This document shows, in pieces, positions 1 to 8,433 of a stretch of DNA of 64,000 bases. Every line of letters begins with the position of its first letter. Position 1 is the first letter of the stretch. The translations under genes were made by a program, and so were the position numbers. Source of the stretch: Chitinophaga chungangae. GTDB taxonomy: Bacteria > Bacteroidota > Bacteroidia > Chitinophagales > Chitinophagaceae. Where the stretch lies: assembly GCF_017742215.1 (NCBI RefSeq), contig NZ_JAGHKP010000004.1, positions 744,001 to 808,000 of the forward strand, in the 5' to 3' direction. The notes below the pieces were generated by a model. The model was given only the letters and a program-made list of their open reading frames with translations. It was not told the DNA's origin and did not search any database.

Positions 1-1530
1 GCTTCCACGCTCGACGAGTACCGCATGTACATCGAAAAAGACGGCGCGCTCGACAGGAGGTTCCAGAAAGTAATGGTAGATCCCCCCACCGTGGACGAAA
101 CCATCCAGATCCTCAACAACATCAAGCCGCGTTACGAAGAATATCACAACGTGTCTTATACAGACGATGCGATCGACGCCTGCGTGAAGCTCAGCGACCG
201 TTACATGACGGACCGCCTGCTGCCGGACAAAGCGATCGACGTGCTCGATGAAGTAGGCGCACGCGTGCATCTGAAGAACATCAACGTTCCTCAGAACATC
301 CTCGACCTGGAAAAACAGATCGAAGACATCAAGCAGGAAAAAAATAAGGTCGTGAAAAGCCAGCGCTTCGAAGAAGCCGCCGCGCTCCGCGATACCGAAA
401 AGAAACTCGGCGAAGACCTCGAAAAAGCCAAAGCCGTTTGGGAAGAAGAAGTGAAACACAAACGTTATCCCATCGACGAAGAAGCGATAGCGGAAGTTGT
501 GAGCATGATGACCGGCATCCCCGTTAAACGGATGGTGCAGGCCGAAAACGAAAAACTGCGCCGCATGGGCGAAGACCTGAAAGGCGCGGTAGTAGGGCAG
601 GACGAGGCGATCTCCAAAGTCACCAAAGCTATCCAGCGTAACCGCGTGGGCCTGAAAGACCCGAAAAAACCGATCGGTACTTTCATCTTCCTCGGTCCCA
701 CCGGCGTCGGTAAAACCGAGCTGGCCAAAGCGCTCGCCAAATACATGTTCGATTCCGAAGATGCATTGATCCGCATCGACATGAGCGAATACATGGAAAA
801 ATTCTCCGTAAGCCGCCTCATCGGCGCGCCTCCGGGATATGTAGGGTACGAAGAAGGCGGTCAGCTCACCGAAAAGGTGCGCCGCAAACCTTACTCCGTG
901 ATCCTGCTCGACGAGATCGAAAAAGCGCACCCGGATATTTACAATATCCTGCTGCAGGTGCTGGACGACGGTATCCTCACGGATGGCCTGGGCCGCAAGG
1001 TAGACTTTAAGAATACCCTGATCATCATGACCTCCAACATCGGTGTTCGCCAGCTGAAAGACTTCGGCGCGGGCGTCGGCTTCACCACCTCCTCCAGGGC
1101 GGTAAGTGAAGAAGACAACACCAAGGCCGTGATCGAAAAGGCGCTGAAACGCACCTTCTCCCCCGAGTTCCTGAACCGTATCGACGACGTGATCATTTTC
1201 AACTCCCTTTCCAAAGAGCATATCTATACCATTATCGATATCACCATGAAGGGAGTGCTGGCAAGACTGCAAACACTTGGCTTCAGCCTGGAACTGACAG
1301 ACGAGGCGAAAGGCTTCCTGGCGGAGAAAGGGTACGACCAGCAGTTCGGCGCCCGCCCGCTGCACAGGGCCATCCAGAAATATCTGGAAGACCCGCTGGC
1401 GGAAGAGATCCTCAATATGAACATTCATAACGGGGACATCCTGATCGCGGACCTCGACAAGGAAAACCAGAAACTGGTGTTCTCCCTGAAGAATCCTTCG
1501 AGGAGCAAGTCAGAAAAATCAGAAGCATAA
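1..1530 (+). CDS. clpC: ClpC-type AAA+ ATPase (Clp protease ATP-binding subunit), 5'-truncated by window edge
   Basis: The reading frame is open from base 1 (ASTLDEYR...), so the true start lies upstream. About 509 residues are visible: the end of AAA module 1, a coiled middle region with a UVR-like segment (EEAAALRDTEKKL), then AAA module 2 with Walker A GPTGVGKT (near base 694), Walker B VILLDEIEKAHPD and the D2-small C-terminal domain (GARPLHRAIQKYLEDPLA). A VGF tripeptide after FGAG matches the loop by which ClpC/ClpA/ClpX dock on ClpP, which favours ClpC over the disaggregase ClpB. Known role of the family: ATP-driven unfolding of proteins for ClpP degradation in the cytoplasm. A strong terminator follows 25 bases after the stop. 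Confidence 0.93.
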   Translation, partial: ASTLDEYRMYIEKDGALDRRFQKVMVDPPTVDETIQILNNIKPRYEEYHNVSYTDDAIDACVKLSDRYMTDRLLPDKAIDVLDEVGARVHLKNINVPQNILDLEKQIEDIKQEKNKVVKSQRFEEAAALRDTEKKLGEDLEKAKAVWEEEVKHKRYPIDEEAIAEVVSMMTGIPVKRMVQAENEKLRRMGEDLKGAVVGQDEAISKVTKAIQRNRVGLKDPKKPIGTFIFLGPTGVGKTELAKALAKYMFDSEDALIRIDMSEYMEKFSVSRLIGAPPGYVGYEEGGQLTEKVRRKPYSVILLDEIEKAHPDIYNILLQVLDDGILTDGLGRKVDFKNTLIIMTSNIGVRQLKDFGAGVGFTTSSRAVSEEDNTKAVIEKALKRTFSPEFLNRIDDVIIFNSLSKEHIYTIIDITMKGVLARLQTLGFSLELTDEAKGFLAEKGYDQQFGARPLHRAIQKYLEDPLAEEILNMNIHNGDILIADLDKENQKLVFSLKNPSRSKSEKSEA

Positions 1531-1554
1531 TTTTAAGTGTCAATAAAACTCAAA

Positions 1555-1590
1555 GCCGCTCCGGGTAAAACCGGGGCGGCTTTTTTATTT
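1555..1590 (+). terminator. Rho-independent terminator of clpC
   Basis: GC-rich inverted repeat (GCCGCTCCGGG / CCGGGGCGGC with a TAAAA loop) followed directly by TTTTTTATTT, 25 bases past the clpC stop. Confidence 0.9.
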
Positions 1591-2008
1591 GCGAACAAAC
1601 GAATTCCAACGTCATCGCCTGCGGGTCAACGACAGCGGTTTGCCGAAACAGGCGCTGGTGCCATTGAGCCCGTATTGTAACGCCCTTTTTTATGTAAAAT
1701 GTACATCATTGCGGCCGAAAGAAAATTCTTTTGTATTTAAATGACCGTCATCCTATTATAGATATTATACGACTGTTTAATGTATTAGACTAAACAAAAA
1801 CATTATAAAAATAACGTATTAGTCAAAATATATATTTAATATTGCGAAAGCATTGTTACCCGGTACTCGGAAGAGAGAAAATATCGTCGGAAAAACTGTA
1901 CGGACTTGGATAGTCTTCTGTGTATAATGGTCAGAACAGGCATTTAACATGAGCATTCAACATTCATATATTCTCTAAAACAAGTCAATATTTTTTAACC
2001 TATTACCT
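1591..2008. other. AT-rich intergenic leader upstream of the secreted-protein cassette
   Basis: No ORF of note. From about 1690 the sequence becomes strongly AT-rich up to the start at 2009, which suggests the promoter and 5' UTR of the cassette are here. No clean TAnnTTTG box with a spaced -33 element could be assigned. Confidence 0.5.
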
Positions 2009-3760
2009 ATGAGAAAGTCGTTACGCATTGCCACTTTTGTAATGGCATCCCTGTTGTTCTTCTCTTACAACAAACTGAAAGCGCAGGTCAAGATCGGGGG
2101 CGATCCCGCATTCGTTGACCCGAACGCTATCCTCGAACTGGAAAGCAACCGCAAAGGTTTCCTGCTTCCCCGCCTCGACGCTACCGGTTATACCTTCCTG
2201 AAATCGCGGCCTAACGTGAGCCAGGGTATGGTGATCTACCTGAAAGCAGGCGCAGGCCACCCGAACGGCGCGGGCTTTTACTTTAAGACCGGTACCGGCA
2301 ATACGGACGCGGACTGGACCAAGATGCAGGAAGATGACGGCACAAGCGGCGGGCCCTGGAAACTGGGCGGTAACGCCAACGCCGACGCCAACAGCTTTAT
2401 CGGTACCACTATTCTGCAGCCGTTGAAATTTAAGGCGAACAATCTCGATGTGATGTCGTTCGCCACAGACGGTAAACTGACCATCCCTTACGCGAATGTA
2501 GGCGTGGCGGCTTCCGGTGTGAACGATGTGTTGATGATCGGATCGGACGGCCTGATCCAGAAACAGAACCTTTCCCTTACTTCCGTTACTTCGCTGAACA
2601 CCGTGAAAGGCGACGCGGTACTGGGCGGCGCAGTGTCTGCCTCCGCAACCGGTATCACGGCAGCCGCAACCGGCCAGAACGTAAACCTGACCTTCCCGAC
2701 CATGACCGGCGCTGCCGGCCAGACGTACGGTTTCATCACGAAAGCCGACTGGGATAAACTGGCCAATATCACTTCCGCTTCCGGTATTACCGTGGCAGAC
2801 GTGGCCGCCGCCGCAGCTGCGGGCAACGCTCCCGGCAAGATCGAAAAAGGCACCGGCCCGAACGACGGTAAATGGACGCTGACCCTTTATCCTGCCAGCG
2901 AAGACGTGCCCGGTGTGGTAACTACCGGCGCCCAGACCTTCAAAGGCCTCAAAACGTTCGACGGCGACATCGCCATCACTAACGTAAACGGCGGTACTGC
3001 AGGCCTGACCATGGACGGTTCCCTGAAACTCGGCCTTACGCCTAACGCCAGCGCCACTGCCACCACTTTCGACGTACTCGTGAAAGACGGCAGCGCGGGC
3101 GGTGAAGTGAAAAAGATCACGATGGACAAAAGCAGGCTCACCGGCGGCATCAGCGCCATCACCGACCCTACCAACACAGACGCTACGGCGGCTCCCGCCA
3201 CCGGTAAGCTCGGGTTCGTGGTAGGCAATACGGGCACAGACTTCAGCATCGTTTCCAACACCAATACCGTAACCTTCAATATCCCTGACGCGAACGCGAC
3301 CAACCGCGGTTTGATCACGAATGCAGCACAGAACATTGCAGGCGTTAAAACCTTCAACGACCAGGTGATTGCTGCCAAAAACCTGACTGTCGGCGGTACA
3401 GACGCTACTTCAGGCATCAACATCAACGGTTCCGTAATGGTGAAAGTGACCACGCTGCCCGGCGGCGGCGGCACAGTAGCCGACAACGACTACATCGTGC
3501 TTGTGTCCGGCAACGGCTCCGCCACCGTGCCGGTAACCATCCCCGCTGCGGATGCGGCCAACAAAGGAAGGATCTACATCATTAAAAGAACTGCCGCTGC
3601 GTCGCCGGCCTCCGAGATCAGCATCGTTCAGATCTCCGCAAACGGTCAGAACATCAGCGGCCGCGCCACTATCGATATTGACGAACCTTACTTCTCCGTA
3701 ACCCTGATCTCCATGGGCACTACCTGGGAAGTACTCAGCAGGTCTGCTACCAACTTCTAA
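2009..3760 (+). CDS. secreted tail-fibre-like protein
   Basis: 583 residues with a Sec signal peptide ending near residue 25 (LLFFSYNKLKAQ). After it comes a conserved head, AILELESNRKGFLLPRLDA, shared with the next gene (AILELSHTKKGLLLPRIAA). The body is low in charge, rich in G/A/T/N, and contains phage-fibre-like phrases: GAQTFKGLKTFDGDI and AAQNIAGVKTFNDQV. The last ~100 residues (DNDYIVLVSGNGSATVPVTIP..GRIYIIK..TTWEVLS) resemble the beta-rich tip domains of tail fibres and S74-type proteins. No T9SS sorting domain is visible. It heads a three-gene cassette with 3829-5364 and 5383-6978. Inference: an extended trimeric surface or extracellular fibre; the ligand is unknown. Confidence 0.75.
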   Translation: MRKSLRIATFVMASLLFFSYNKLKAQVKIGGDPAFVDPNAILELESNRKGFLLPRLDATGYTFLKSRPNVSQGMVIYLKAGAGHPNGAGFYFKTGTGNTDADWTKMQEDDGTSGGPWKLGGNANADANSFIGTTILQPLKFKANNLDVMSFATDGKLTIPYANVGVAASGVNDVLMIGSDGLIQKQNLSLTSVTSLNTVKGDAVLGGAVSASATGITAAATGQNVNLTFPTMTGAAGQTYGFITKADWDKLANITSASGITVADVAAAAAAGNAPGKIEKGTGPNDGKWTLTLYPASEDVPGVVTTGAQTFKGLKTFDGDIAITNVNGGTAGLTMDGSLKLGLTPNASATATTFDVLVKDGSAGGEVKKITMDKSRLTGGISAITDPTNTDATAAPATGKLGFVVGNTGTDFSIVSNTNTVTFNIPDANATNRGLITNAAQNIAGVKTFNDQVIAAKNLTVGGTDATSGININGSVMVKVTTLPGGGGTVADNDYIVLVSGNGSATVPVTIPAADAANKGRIYIIKRTAAASPASEISIVQISANGQNISGRATIDIDEPYFSVTLISMGTTWEVLSRSATNF

Positions 3761-3772
3761 CAATTTTGATTG

Positions 3773-3808
3773 AAAGGAACGGCTGCGTATAGCCGTGGCC
3801 GTTCCTTT
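3773..3808 (+). terminator. intercistronic hairpin, weak terminator
   Basis: Perfect 11-bp stem (AAAGGAACGGC / GCCGTTCCTTT) with a 14-nt loop, 12 bases after the stop at 3760, followed only by TATAAT rather than a U-run. It may attenuate or protect the mRNA end between the two paralogues. Confidence 0.5.
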
Positions 3809-3828
3809 ATAATCCAAATACTATCCCG

Positions 3829-5364
3829 ATGACCTATTGTTACACCAAAATATGGAAAACGGCCACCCTTTCCTTTTCTTTTGGACTGGCCGTTATATCC
3901 GCCTCCGCACAGATGAAATTAGGCGGCAACAATGAATCAAGAGCCGATGCCATCCTGGAACTGAGCCATACCAAAAAAGGCCTCCTGCTTCCGCGCATCG
4001 CCGCCTCGGCGCTCACCGCCAGCCCGCTGGACACAGCAGCCCCGGGCATGATCGTTTACAATTCGACAGACAACAATCTTTACATCCGGAAAAAAACCGG
4101 TCCTGCCACGAATGCATGGGTAGCCATGCAGGAAGTTTCCGGTACCGGCAACTATTGGGCGTTCAACGGCAACACCAATATCAACCCCGCCATAAACTTT
4201 TTGGGCAGCACCAACGCGCAGCCTTTATTATTCAAAACGAACAATACCGAAGCCGCCCGTATTTCCGCCAACGGAAGGGTAGGCATTGGTACCGACGCGC
4301 CCAACGCCCGCCTGCATGTAAACGGTTCCCTGAGCACCAACCTGGCCAATGCCACCGGCGATTACACCATGGCCGATTCCACCAACGTGGTGGTGATGAA
4401 CAATACGGCCGACGCGACCTTCACGCTGCAATCCGCCGCGGGGCAAACGGGCCGCGCCATCGAGATCGTAGCTTACAATACGGGCAACGTAAATTTCACG
4501 GGCGCCAACATCAAATCGCAGGGCGCGGCCAACCCCACCATTGCGCTGTCGCCGGGTTATTCCCTGCGGCTGGTGAGCAATGGCACGGACTGGGTGGTGT
4601 CTGGCAAGCAGCGCAGCGGCATGCCGATGTACCTTGCTACTACGGCGGGTGCGGGAGAAGGAGAGGTGCTGCGTGATTATAACAATTATCTCAACAAGGG
4701 CAGCTCGATCGTACAAACTGATGTGCTCGGCGCGCCCATCAACCCGATACCGAATGAAAGCGCATGGTTCAGCATGATGATGCAAGCGGTGGGAAGCACT
4801 TATTTCGGGCAGTTCAACCTGAACGATCACAATGCTTATTTCCGCGGCGGGGAAAAAACGAACGTTGGCACCAGCACCTGGTACAAATTTCTGAGCCACC
4901 CGGCGAAGATCAAATTCTCGGTGCAGGAAAGAGGAACGGACAGCGTGAATTTCGTGCAGGAAGACGCCCGCGCGATCGTGTTCAGCACGGCGAATACACC
5001 CCGTGTATCCGTTACCGGCGAAGGGGCTACGCGTTTCCAGACGCAAATGATCTATAATGTGACCAATCTCACCGCGGGAGGAGACTATGACGTAAGCCCG
5101 ACTGACTATACCATCGTTACGAACATCAACGCCAATACTTACGTCCGCCTTCCGGACCCCGCGACATGCATCGGCCGCGTACTGGTTATCAAAAAAATGC
5201 CGACTAATAACAGCAGGAATATTCGTGTTTATCCTGCCAACAACAACGACAGGATCGATGATGAAAACGCTGGCGATTACATTACCTATACCGGTTTCGG
5301 GATGCGCTGCTGGACCTTGCAAGCCACCGGCAACAATCAATGGATCGTTATTTCTCAATTCTGA
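3829..5364 (+). CDS. secreted tail-fibre-like protein, paralogue of the preceding gene
   Basis: 511 residues with a signal peptide (residues 1-27, ending ISASA-Q). It shares the K(L/I)GG..ADAILEL..KKG(F/L)LLPR head with its neighbour. Residues ~145-165 carry GRVGIGTDAPNARLHVNGSL, the GIGT-P-LHV signature typical of proteins that lead into S74 or tail-fibre repeats. Two copies of the fibre-tip-like fold appear, around 183-262 (TNVVVMNN..GRAIEIVAYNTG..SNGTDWVVSG) and 425-511 (DYTIVTNINANTYVRLP..GRVLVIKK..NNQWIVIS). No chaperone/peptidase S74 domain and no T9SS tail are seen. It lies 68 bases after the previous gene and 18 before the next, so co-transcription with the latter is likely. Function unknown. 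Confidence 0.75.
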   Translation: MTYCYTKIWKTATLSFSFGLAVISASAQMKLGGNNESRADAILELSHTKKGLLLPRIAASALTASPLDTAAPGMIVYNSTDNNLYIRKKTGPATNAWVAMQEVSGTGNYWAFNGNTNINPAINFLGSTNAQPLLFKTNNTEAARISANGRVGIGTDAPNARLHVNGSLSTNLANATGDYTMADSTNVVVMNNTADATFTLQSAAGQTGRAIEIVAYNTGNVNFTGANIKSQGAANPTIALSPGYSLRLVSNGTDWVVSGKQRSGMPMYLATTAGAGEGEVLRDYNNYLNKGSSIVQTDVLGAPINPIPNESAWFSMMMQAVGSTYFGQFNLNDHNAYFRGGEKTNVGTSTWYKFLSHPAKIKFSVQERGTDSVNFVQEDARAIVFSTANTPRVSVTGEGATRFQTQMIYNVTNLTAGGDYDVSPTDYTIVTNINANTYVRLPDPATCIGRVLVIKKMPTNNSRNIRVYPANNNDRIDDENAGDYITYTGFGMRCWTLQATGNNQWIVISQF

Positions 5365-5382
5365 TAAAAGGCCGAGTTTGTT

Positions 5383-6978
5383 ATGAAACACCTCTTCTAC
5401 CTGTCATTCCTTCTCTTCCTGCCGCTGCTCATGCGCGCGCAGCAGGGAGTGTACATTGCGCCCGGCGCCCGTATACAGGTCGCTTCCGGCGAGATAGTGT
5501 CCATCTACGGCAATGTAGTGAACGACGGCGGTTTCGGTTCGAATCAGACTTCGATCATCAATTTCTATGGCAAAAGCTGGAGCAACGGCTCCGGCGCCAC
5601 CCTGCCAGACGAAAGCGCCAACGGTTTCAGCGGCAAAGGCGGGTTGTTCCGTTTCTCCGGCAACAATCCTTTGTACGGCAATCTCGGCGCGCAGCAACTG
5701 TTCGGCGGGTATAACGCAAGCAGCCGCCTCGGCGCCACTTTTCCCAACTTCGATGTCAATAACCGCCTCGGCATTTTGCTTAGCGACCTGAGCGATATGA
5801 AAGTGCGCAACAATCTTAATTTTTCCAGCGGCCATCTTTTCCTCAACGGGTGGAACCTTGTGGTAGGAAACGGCAATCCCGGCACCATCACCGGTTACAG
5901 CGAACAATCGTTCATCATCACCGGCAGCAGCATCGCCGGGGGATTTGTATACCGCGAAGGCGTAAGCACGGCCGCGGGCAAAGTGGTGTTTCCCATCGGC
6001 ACATCGCCCGCCACCTATGCGCCCGCCGCGATAGAATACACCGGCGCTTCGGACGAGTTCAGGGCGCGCGTGTTCGACAGCGTGTACCAGTTCGCGATCT
6101 CGGGCCTGGTCAACAAACTCGACTTCACCAACAAAACCTGGAACCTCGCGCGCGGCAGAACGGACGCTTCGGAAGCGAACCTTACGCTGCAGCACATGGA
6201 TGCGGACGAAGGCCGCGATTACGCCTTGCACCGCGCTTCCAGCTATGTAACGCGTTTTGTCAACAACGCATGGGATTACATGGAACCGGAAACCTTTCCC
6301 ACCACCGGTAATCTCACCACCACGAACACATTGAGAAACGCCACGATGCACGTCCGCCGTTTCAGGGACGGCATCCGCAGCAACGAATATTTTACAAAGG
6401 CATCTATCCTGTACGGGCCGTATGCACCTGCTGTTTTTATTTATTTCAACGCCTGGCGCCTCAACGAAAATTTCGCGCAGCTGGAATGGTCCGTTTCGCG
6501 CGAGCTGAACAACGCACGCTTCGAGATCGAGCGCCGGCTGGACAACGACACGGGTTTCGTGAAAGTAGGCGAGATCGGCACGCTGGCGCCCAACGGCAAC
6601 ATCAACACCCGGCTCGATTACCGGTATGTGGACCCGAATAATTACGACGGCTGGAGTTATTACCGCATCAAAGCGGTGGGCCGCAGCAACGGCCGGGTGA
6701 GTTATTCGGAGATCAGGGCCGTGCCGCCGTTCCTGCGCATAGAAGTGTTCCCCAACCCCAACCGCGGGCAATTCACCGTGCGGATCAGGGGCGAACAAAC
6801 GGAAGTGAGCATGCACCTCATGAACAGCCTCGGCCAGCTCATCGAACAGTTCACCATCGAAGGCGGGCGCGACCTGCGTATAGACGCGCTGGCGAAGGGC
6901 ACTTACCTCCTCGTATTCTACGAAAAAGGCACCAACCGCCTGATACGCACCCATAAAGTAGTGGTGATCGACAGATAG
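5383..6978 (+). CDS. secreted protein with type IX secretion C-terminal sorting domain
   Basis: 531 residues. The signal peptide ends near residue 19 (LLMRAQ). The N-terminal half (GVYIAPGARIQVASGEIVSIYGNVVNDGG) looks like a beta-helical or autotransporter-like repeat region. A fibronectin-like module (WRLNENFAQLEWSVSRELNNARFEIERR..YRYVDPN) follows near residues 350-430. The last ~80 residues form a T9SS type A sorting domain: EVFPNPNRGQFTVRI, a middle MHLMNSLGQLI, and a terminal KGTYLLVFYEKG..RTHKVVVID. It is therefore expected to cross the outer membrane by T9SS and be anchored or released. Its tight linkage to the two fibre-like genes suggests a joint surface structure (inference). Confidence 0.8.
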   Translation: MKHLFYLSFLLFLPLLMRAQQGVYIAPGARIQVASGEIVSIYGNVVNDGGFGSNQTSIINFYGKSWSNGSGATLPDESANGFSGKGGLFRFSGNNPLYGNLGAQQLFGGYNASSRLGATFPNFDVNNRLGILLSDLSDMKVRNNLNFSSGHLFLNGWNLVVGNGNPGTITGYSEQSFIITGSSIAGGFVYREGVSTAAGKVVFPIGTSPATYAPAAIEYTGASDEFRARVFDSVYQFAISGLVNKLDFTNKTWNLARGRTDASEANLTLQHMDADEGRDYALHRASSYVTRFVNNAWDYMEPETFPTTGNLTTTNTLRNATMHVRRFRDGIRSNEYFTKASILYGPYAPAVFIYFNAWRLNENFAQLEWSVSRELNNARFEIERRLDNDTGFVKVGEIGTLAPNGNINTRLDYRYVDPNNYDGWSYYRIKAVGRSNGRVSYSEIRAVPPFLRIEVFPNPNRGQFTVRIRGEQTEVSMHLMNSLGQLIEQFTIEGGRDLRIDALAKGTYLLVFYEKGTNRLIRTHKVVVIDR

Positions 6979-7049
6979 GCGGAACGACCGATTTTCCCTT
7001 GGATTTTTCCTGGATTTAAGGCAACTTTGCAATGGCGCCTCAGCCATGA

Positions 7050-7763
7050 ATGCAGACACTTAAAAACCGGGGCTTGAAGAAAATAATCATCACGATAGAC
7101 GGGTATTCTTCCTGCGGGAAGAGCACATTGGCGAAACAACTCGCCAAAAAGCTGAACTATTTGTATATAGACAGCGGCGCCATGTACCGGGCTATCACGC
7201 TTTATTTTATTCAGCATACGGTGAACTGGCAGGAGGCCGCCGACGTAAAACTAGCGCTGCAGAACATTCACCTCGAATTTGTGCACAACCAGATCTCCGG
7301 CCAAAGCGATATGTACCTCAACGACGAGAACGTGGAACAGCTGATCCGGGAAATGCTGGTGGCGGAAAAGGTGAGCGAAGTGGCCGCCATCCGCGAAGTG
7401 CGCGAATTTGCCGTGGCACAGCAGCAAAAGATGGGAAAAGAAAAAGGGATCGTGATGGATGGAAGGGACATCGGCACCGTCGTGTTCCCGCATGCGGAAC
7501 TGAAGATCTTTATGACGGCGGACCCCGCCATCCGCGTGGAACGCAGGTTTAAGGAACTGTACGAAAAAAATAAGAATATCACGCTGCACGAAGTGAAAGA
7601 GAACCTGGAACTGCGCGATTATATCGATTCAAACCGTGAAATAAGCCCGCTCCGGAAAGCGGAAGACGCGATCATTCTCGACAACAGCCAGCTGACCATG
7701 CCGGAACAGCTGGACCTGGTGCTGCAATGGGTGGAAGACGCGATTATGGCACATTCGTCTTGA
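7050..7763 (+). CDS. cmk: (d)CMP kinase
   Basis: 237 residues. The P-loop GYSSCGKST is at residues 18-26, followed by LAKKLNYLYIDSGAMYRAI, the CMP-kinase phrase GRDIGTVVFPHAELKIFMTA, and RRFKEL..LRDYIDSNREISPL near the C-terminus. Cytidylate kinase phosphorylates CMP and dCMP for pyrimidine nucleotide supply. Length is within the usual 220-240 range. The ATG at 7050 gives about ten residues before the first strand; no better start exists in frame. It follows the secreted cassette by 71 bases but is functionally unrelated to it. Confidence 0.93.
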   Translation: MQTLKNRGLKKIIITIDGYSSCGKSTLAKQLAKKLNYLYIDSGAMYRAITLYFIQHTVNWQEAADVKLALQNIHLEFVHNQISGQSDMYLNDENVEQLIREMLVAEKVSEVAAIREVREFAVAQQQKMGKEKGIVMDGRDIGTVVFPHAELKIFMTADPAIRVERRFKELYEKNKNITLHEVKENLELRDYIDSNREISPLRKAEDAIILDNSQLTMPEQLDLVLQWVEDAIMAHSS

Positions 7764-7770
7764 AATATTT

Positions 7771-7800
7771 TTTGTATATCAAAAAACCTTATTATCTTTG
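7771..7800 (+). promoter_or_regulatory. Bacteroidota-type promoter with no gene directly downstream
   Basis: TTTG (7771-7774), 18 bases, then TATCTTTG (7793-7800), matching the -33 TTTG / -7 TAnnTTTG consensus of Bacteroidota sigma factor. The first plausible plus-strand start is more than 580 bases further on. Shortly after the expected transcript start lies a small hairpin, AAGGGAG/CTCCCTT (about 7808-7826). Confidence 0.6.
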
Positions 7801-8352
7801 GTTTGTTAAGGGAGCACCCCTCCCTTTATCGTCAGCTATAGTAGTAATGTAATAATAACCTCATCCTCAGAAATTCCTGCTATTTAATGGTCTTGCCCTG
7901 CTTTCCGTCTATGATGGGCCGCAGATGATACATGCCGCTGATACTATTTGGACCAGACCTTGACTTATTCCTGGAAAAGAACCGAAACTTTGTTGCCGTC
8001 AGGCGTCGATGCCTGACAAAAGCTGCCGGATAGCGCATTGCGGACCCGGTAACTTTCCCGACGCAACATGTTGGTTCCTGTGTGTCGTCCAAAAAGGCTT
8101 TTTAAGCCATATCCGGATTGTATCCAGTAACAAAGACCATGCTATTAACCGTCTATAAACGAACTGTGATATAAATCAGAACATCCTGCGCCTTGTAGTT
8201 CAGGCTGTTGCAAACGTAATGTGAAATGCGGGCCAATGGCCCTGTTTCATATTTTCAGTAGGTGTATTCGGTTAATAGGAAAGGGGCGAATTCTTTCGCC
8301 CCTTCGCTTTTACACCTTATAAAGGGTTCGTGCAGATGTCGCAATTAAATTT
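7801..8352 (+). other. ORF-poor intergenic stretch, possible non-coding transcript
   Basis: About 550 bases with no convincing coding frame on either strand. It lies between a good promoter (7771-7800) and a perfect 8-bp hairpin (GGGGCGAA/TTCGCCCC, 8283-8302), with another small stem GTCAGGC/GCCTGAC near 7999-8018. RNase P, tmRNA and SRP RNA signature sequences were looked for by eye and not found. It could be a long 5' UTR of the kinase gene, a non-coding RNA, or degraded coding sequence. Confidence 0.35.
8283..8302 (+). terminator. perfect hairpin, possible terminator
   Basis: GGGGCGAA-TTCT-TTCGCCCC: 8-bp stem with a 4-nt loop followed by TTCGCTTTTA, a weak U-rich tail. It would separate the orphan transcript from the kinase gene. 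Confidence 0.5.
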
Positions 8353-8360
8353 TACCTTGT
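8353..8360 (+). promoter_or_regulatory. -7-like box before the histidine kinase
   Basis: TACCTTGT resembles TAnnTTTG and sits between the hairpin at 8283-8302 and the kinase. If used, transcription starts after the first possible ATG at 8359, which supports the internal start at 8434. Confidence 0.35.
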
Positions 8361-8433
8361 GAAGGCTGTTTGCCTGCTAACGATGCCCTTTAAAGGGTCG
8401 CAGGTGGAACAGCAGCTGTTTTCACCTGATACC

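Noticed and set aside
2009..5364. Prophage tail-fibre module
   Set aside because: The proteins have Sec signal peptides and no capsid, terminase, integrase or baseplate gene lies nearby, so they are treated as host secreted proteins.
7880..8092. 70-residue minus-strand frame in the cmk/kinase gap
   Set aside because: No recognisable family, no promoter or start context; too short to support.
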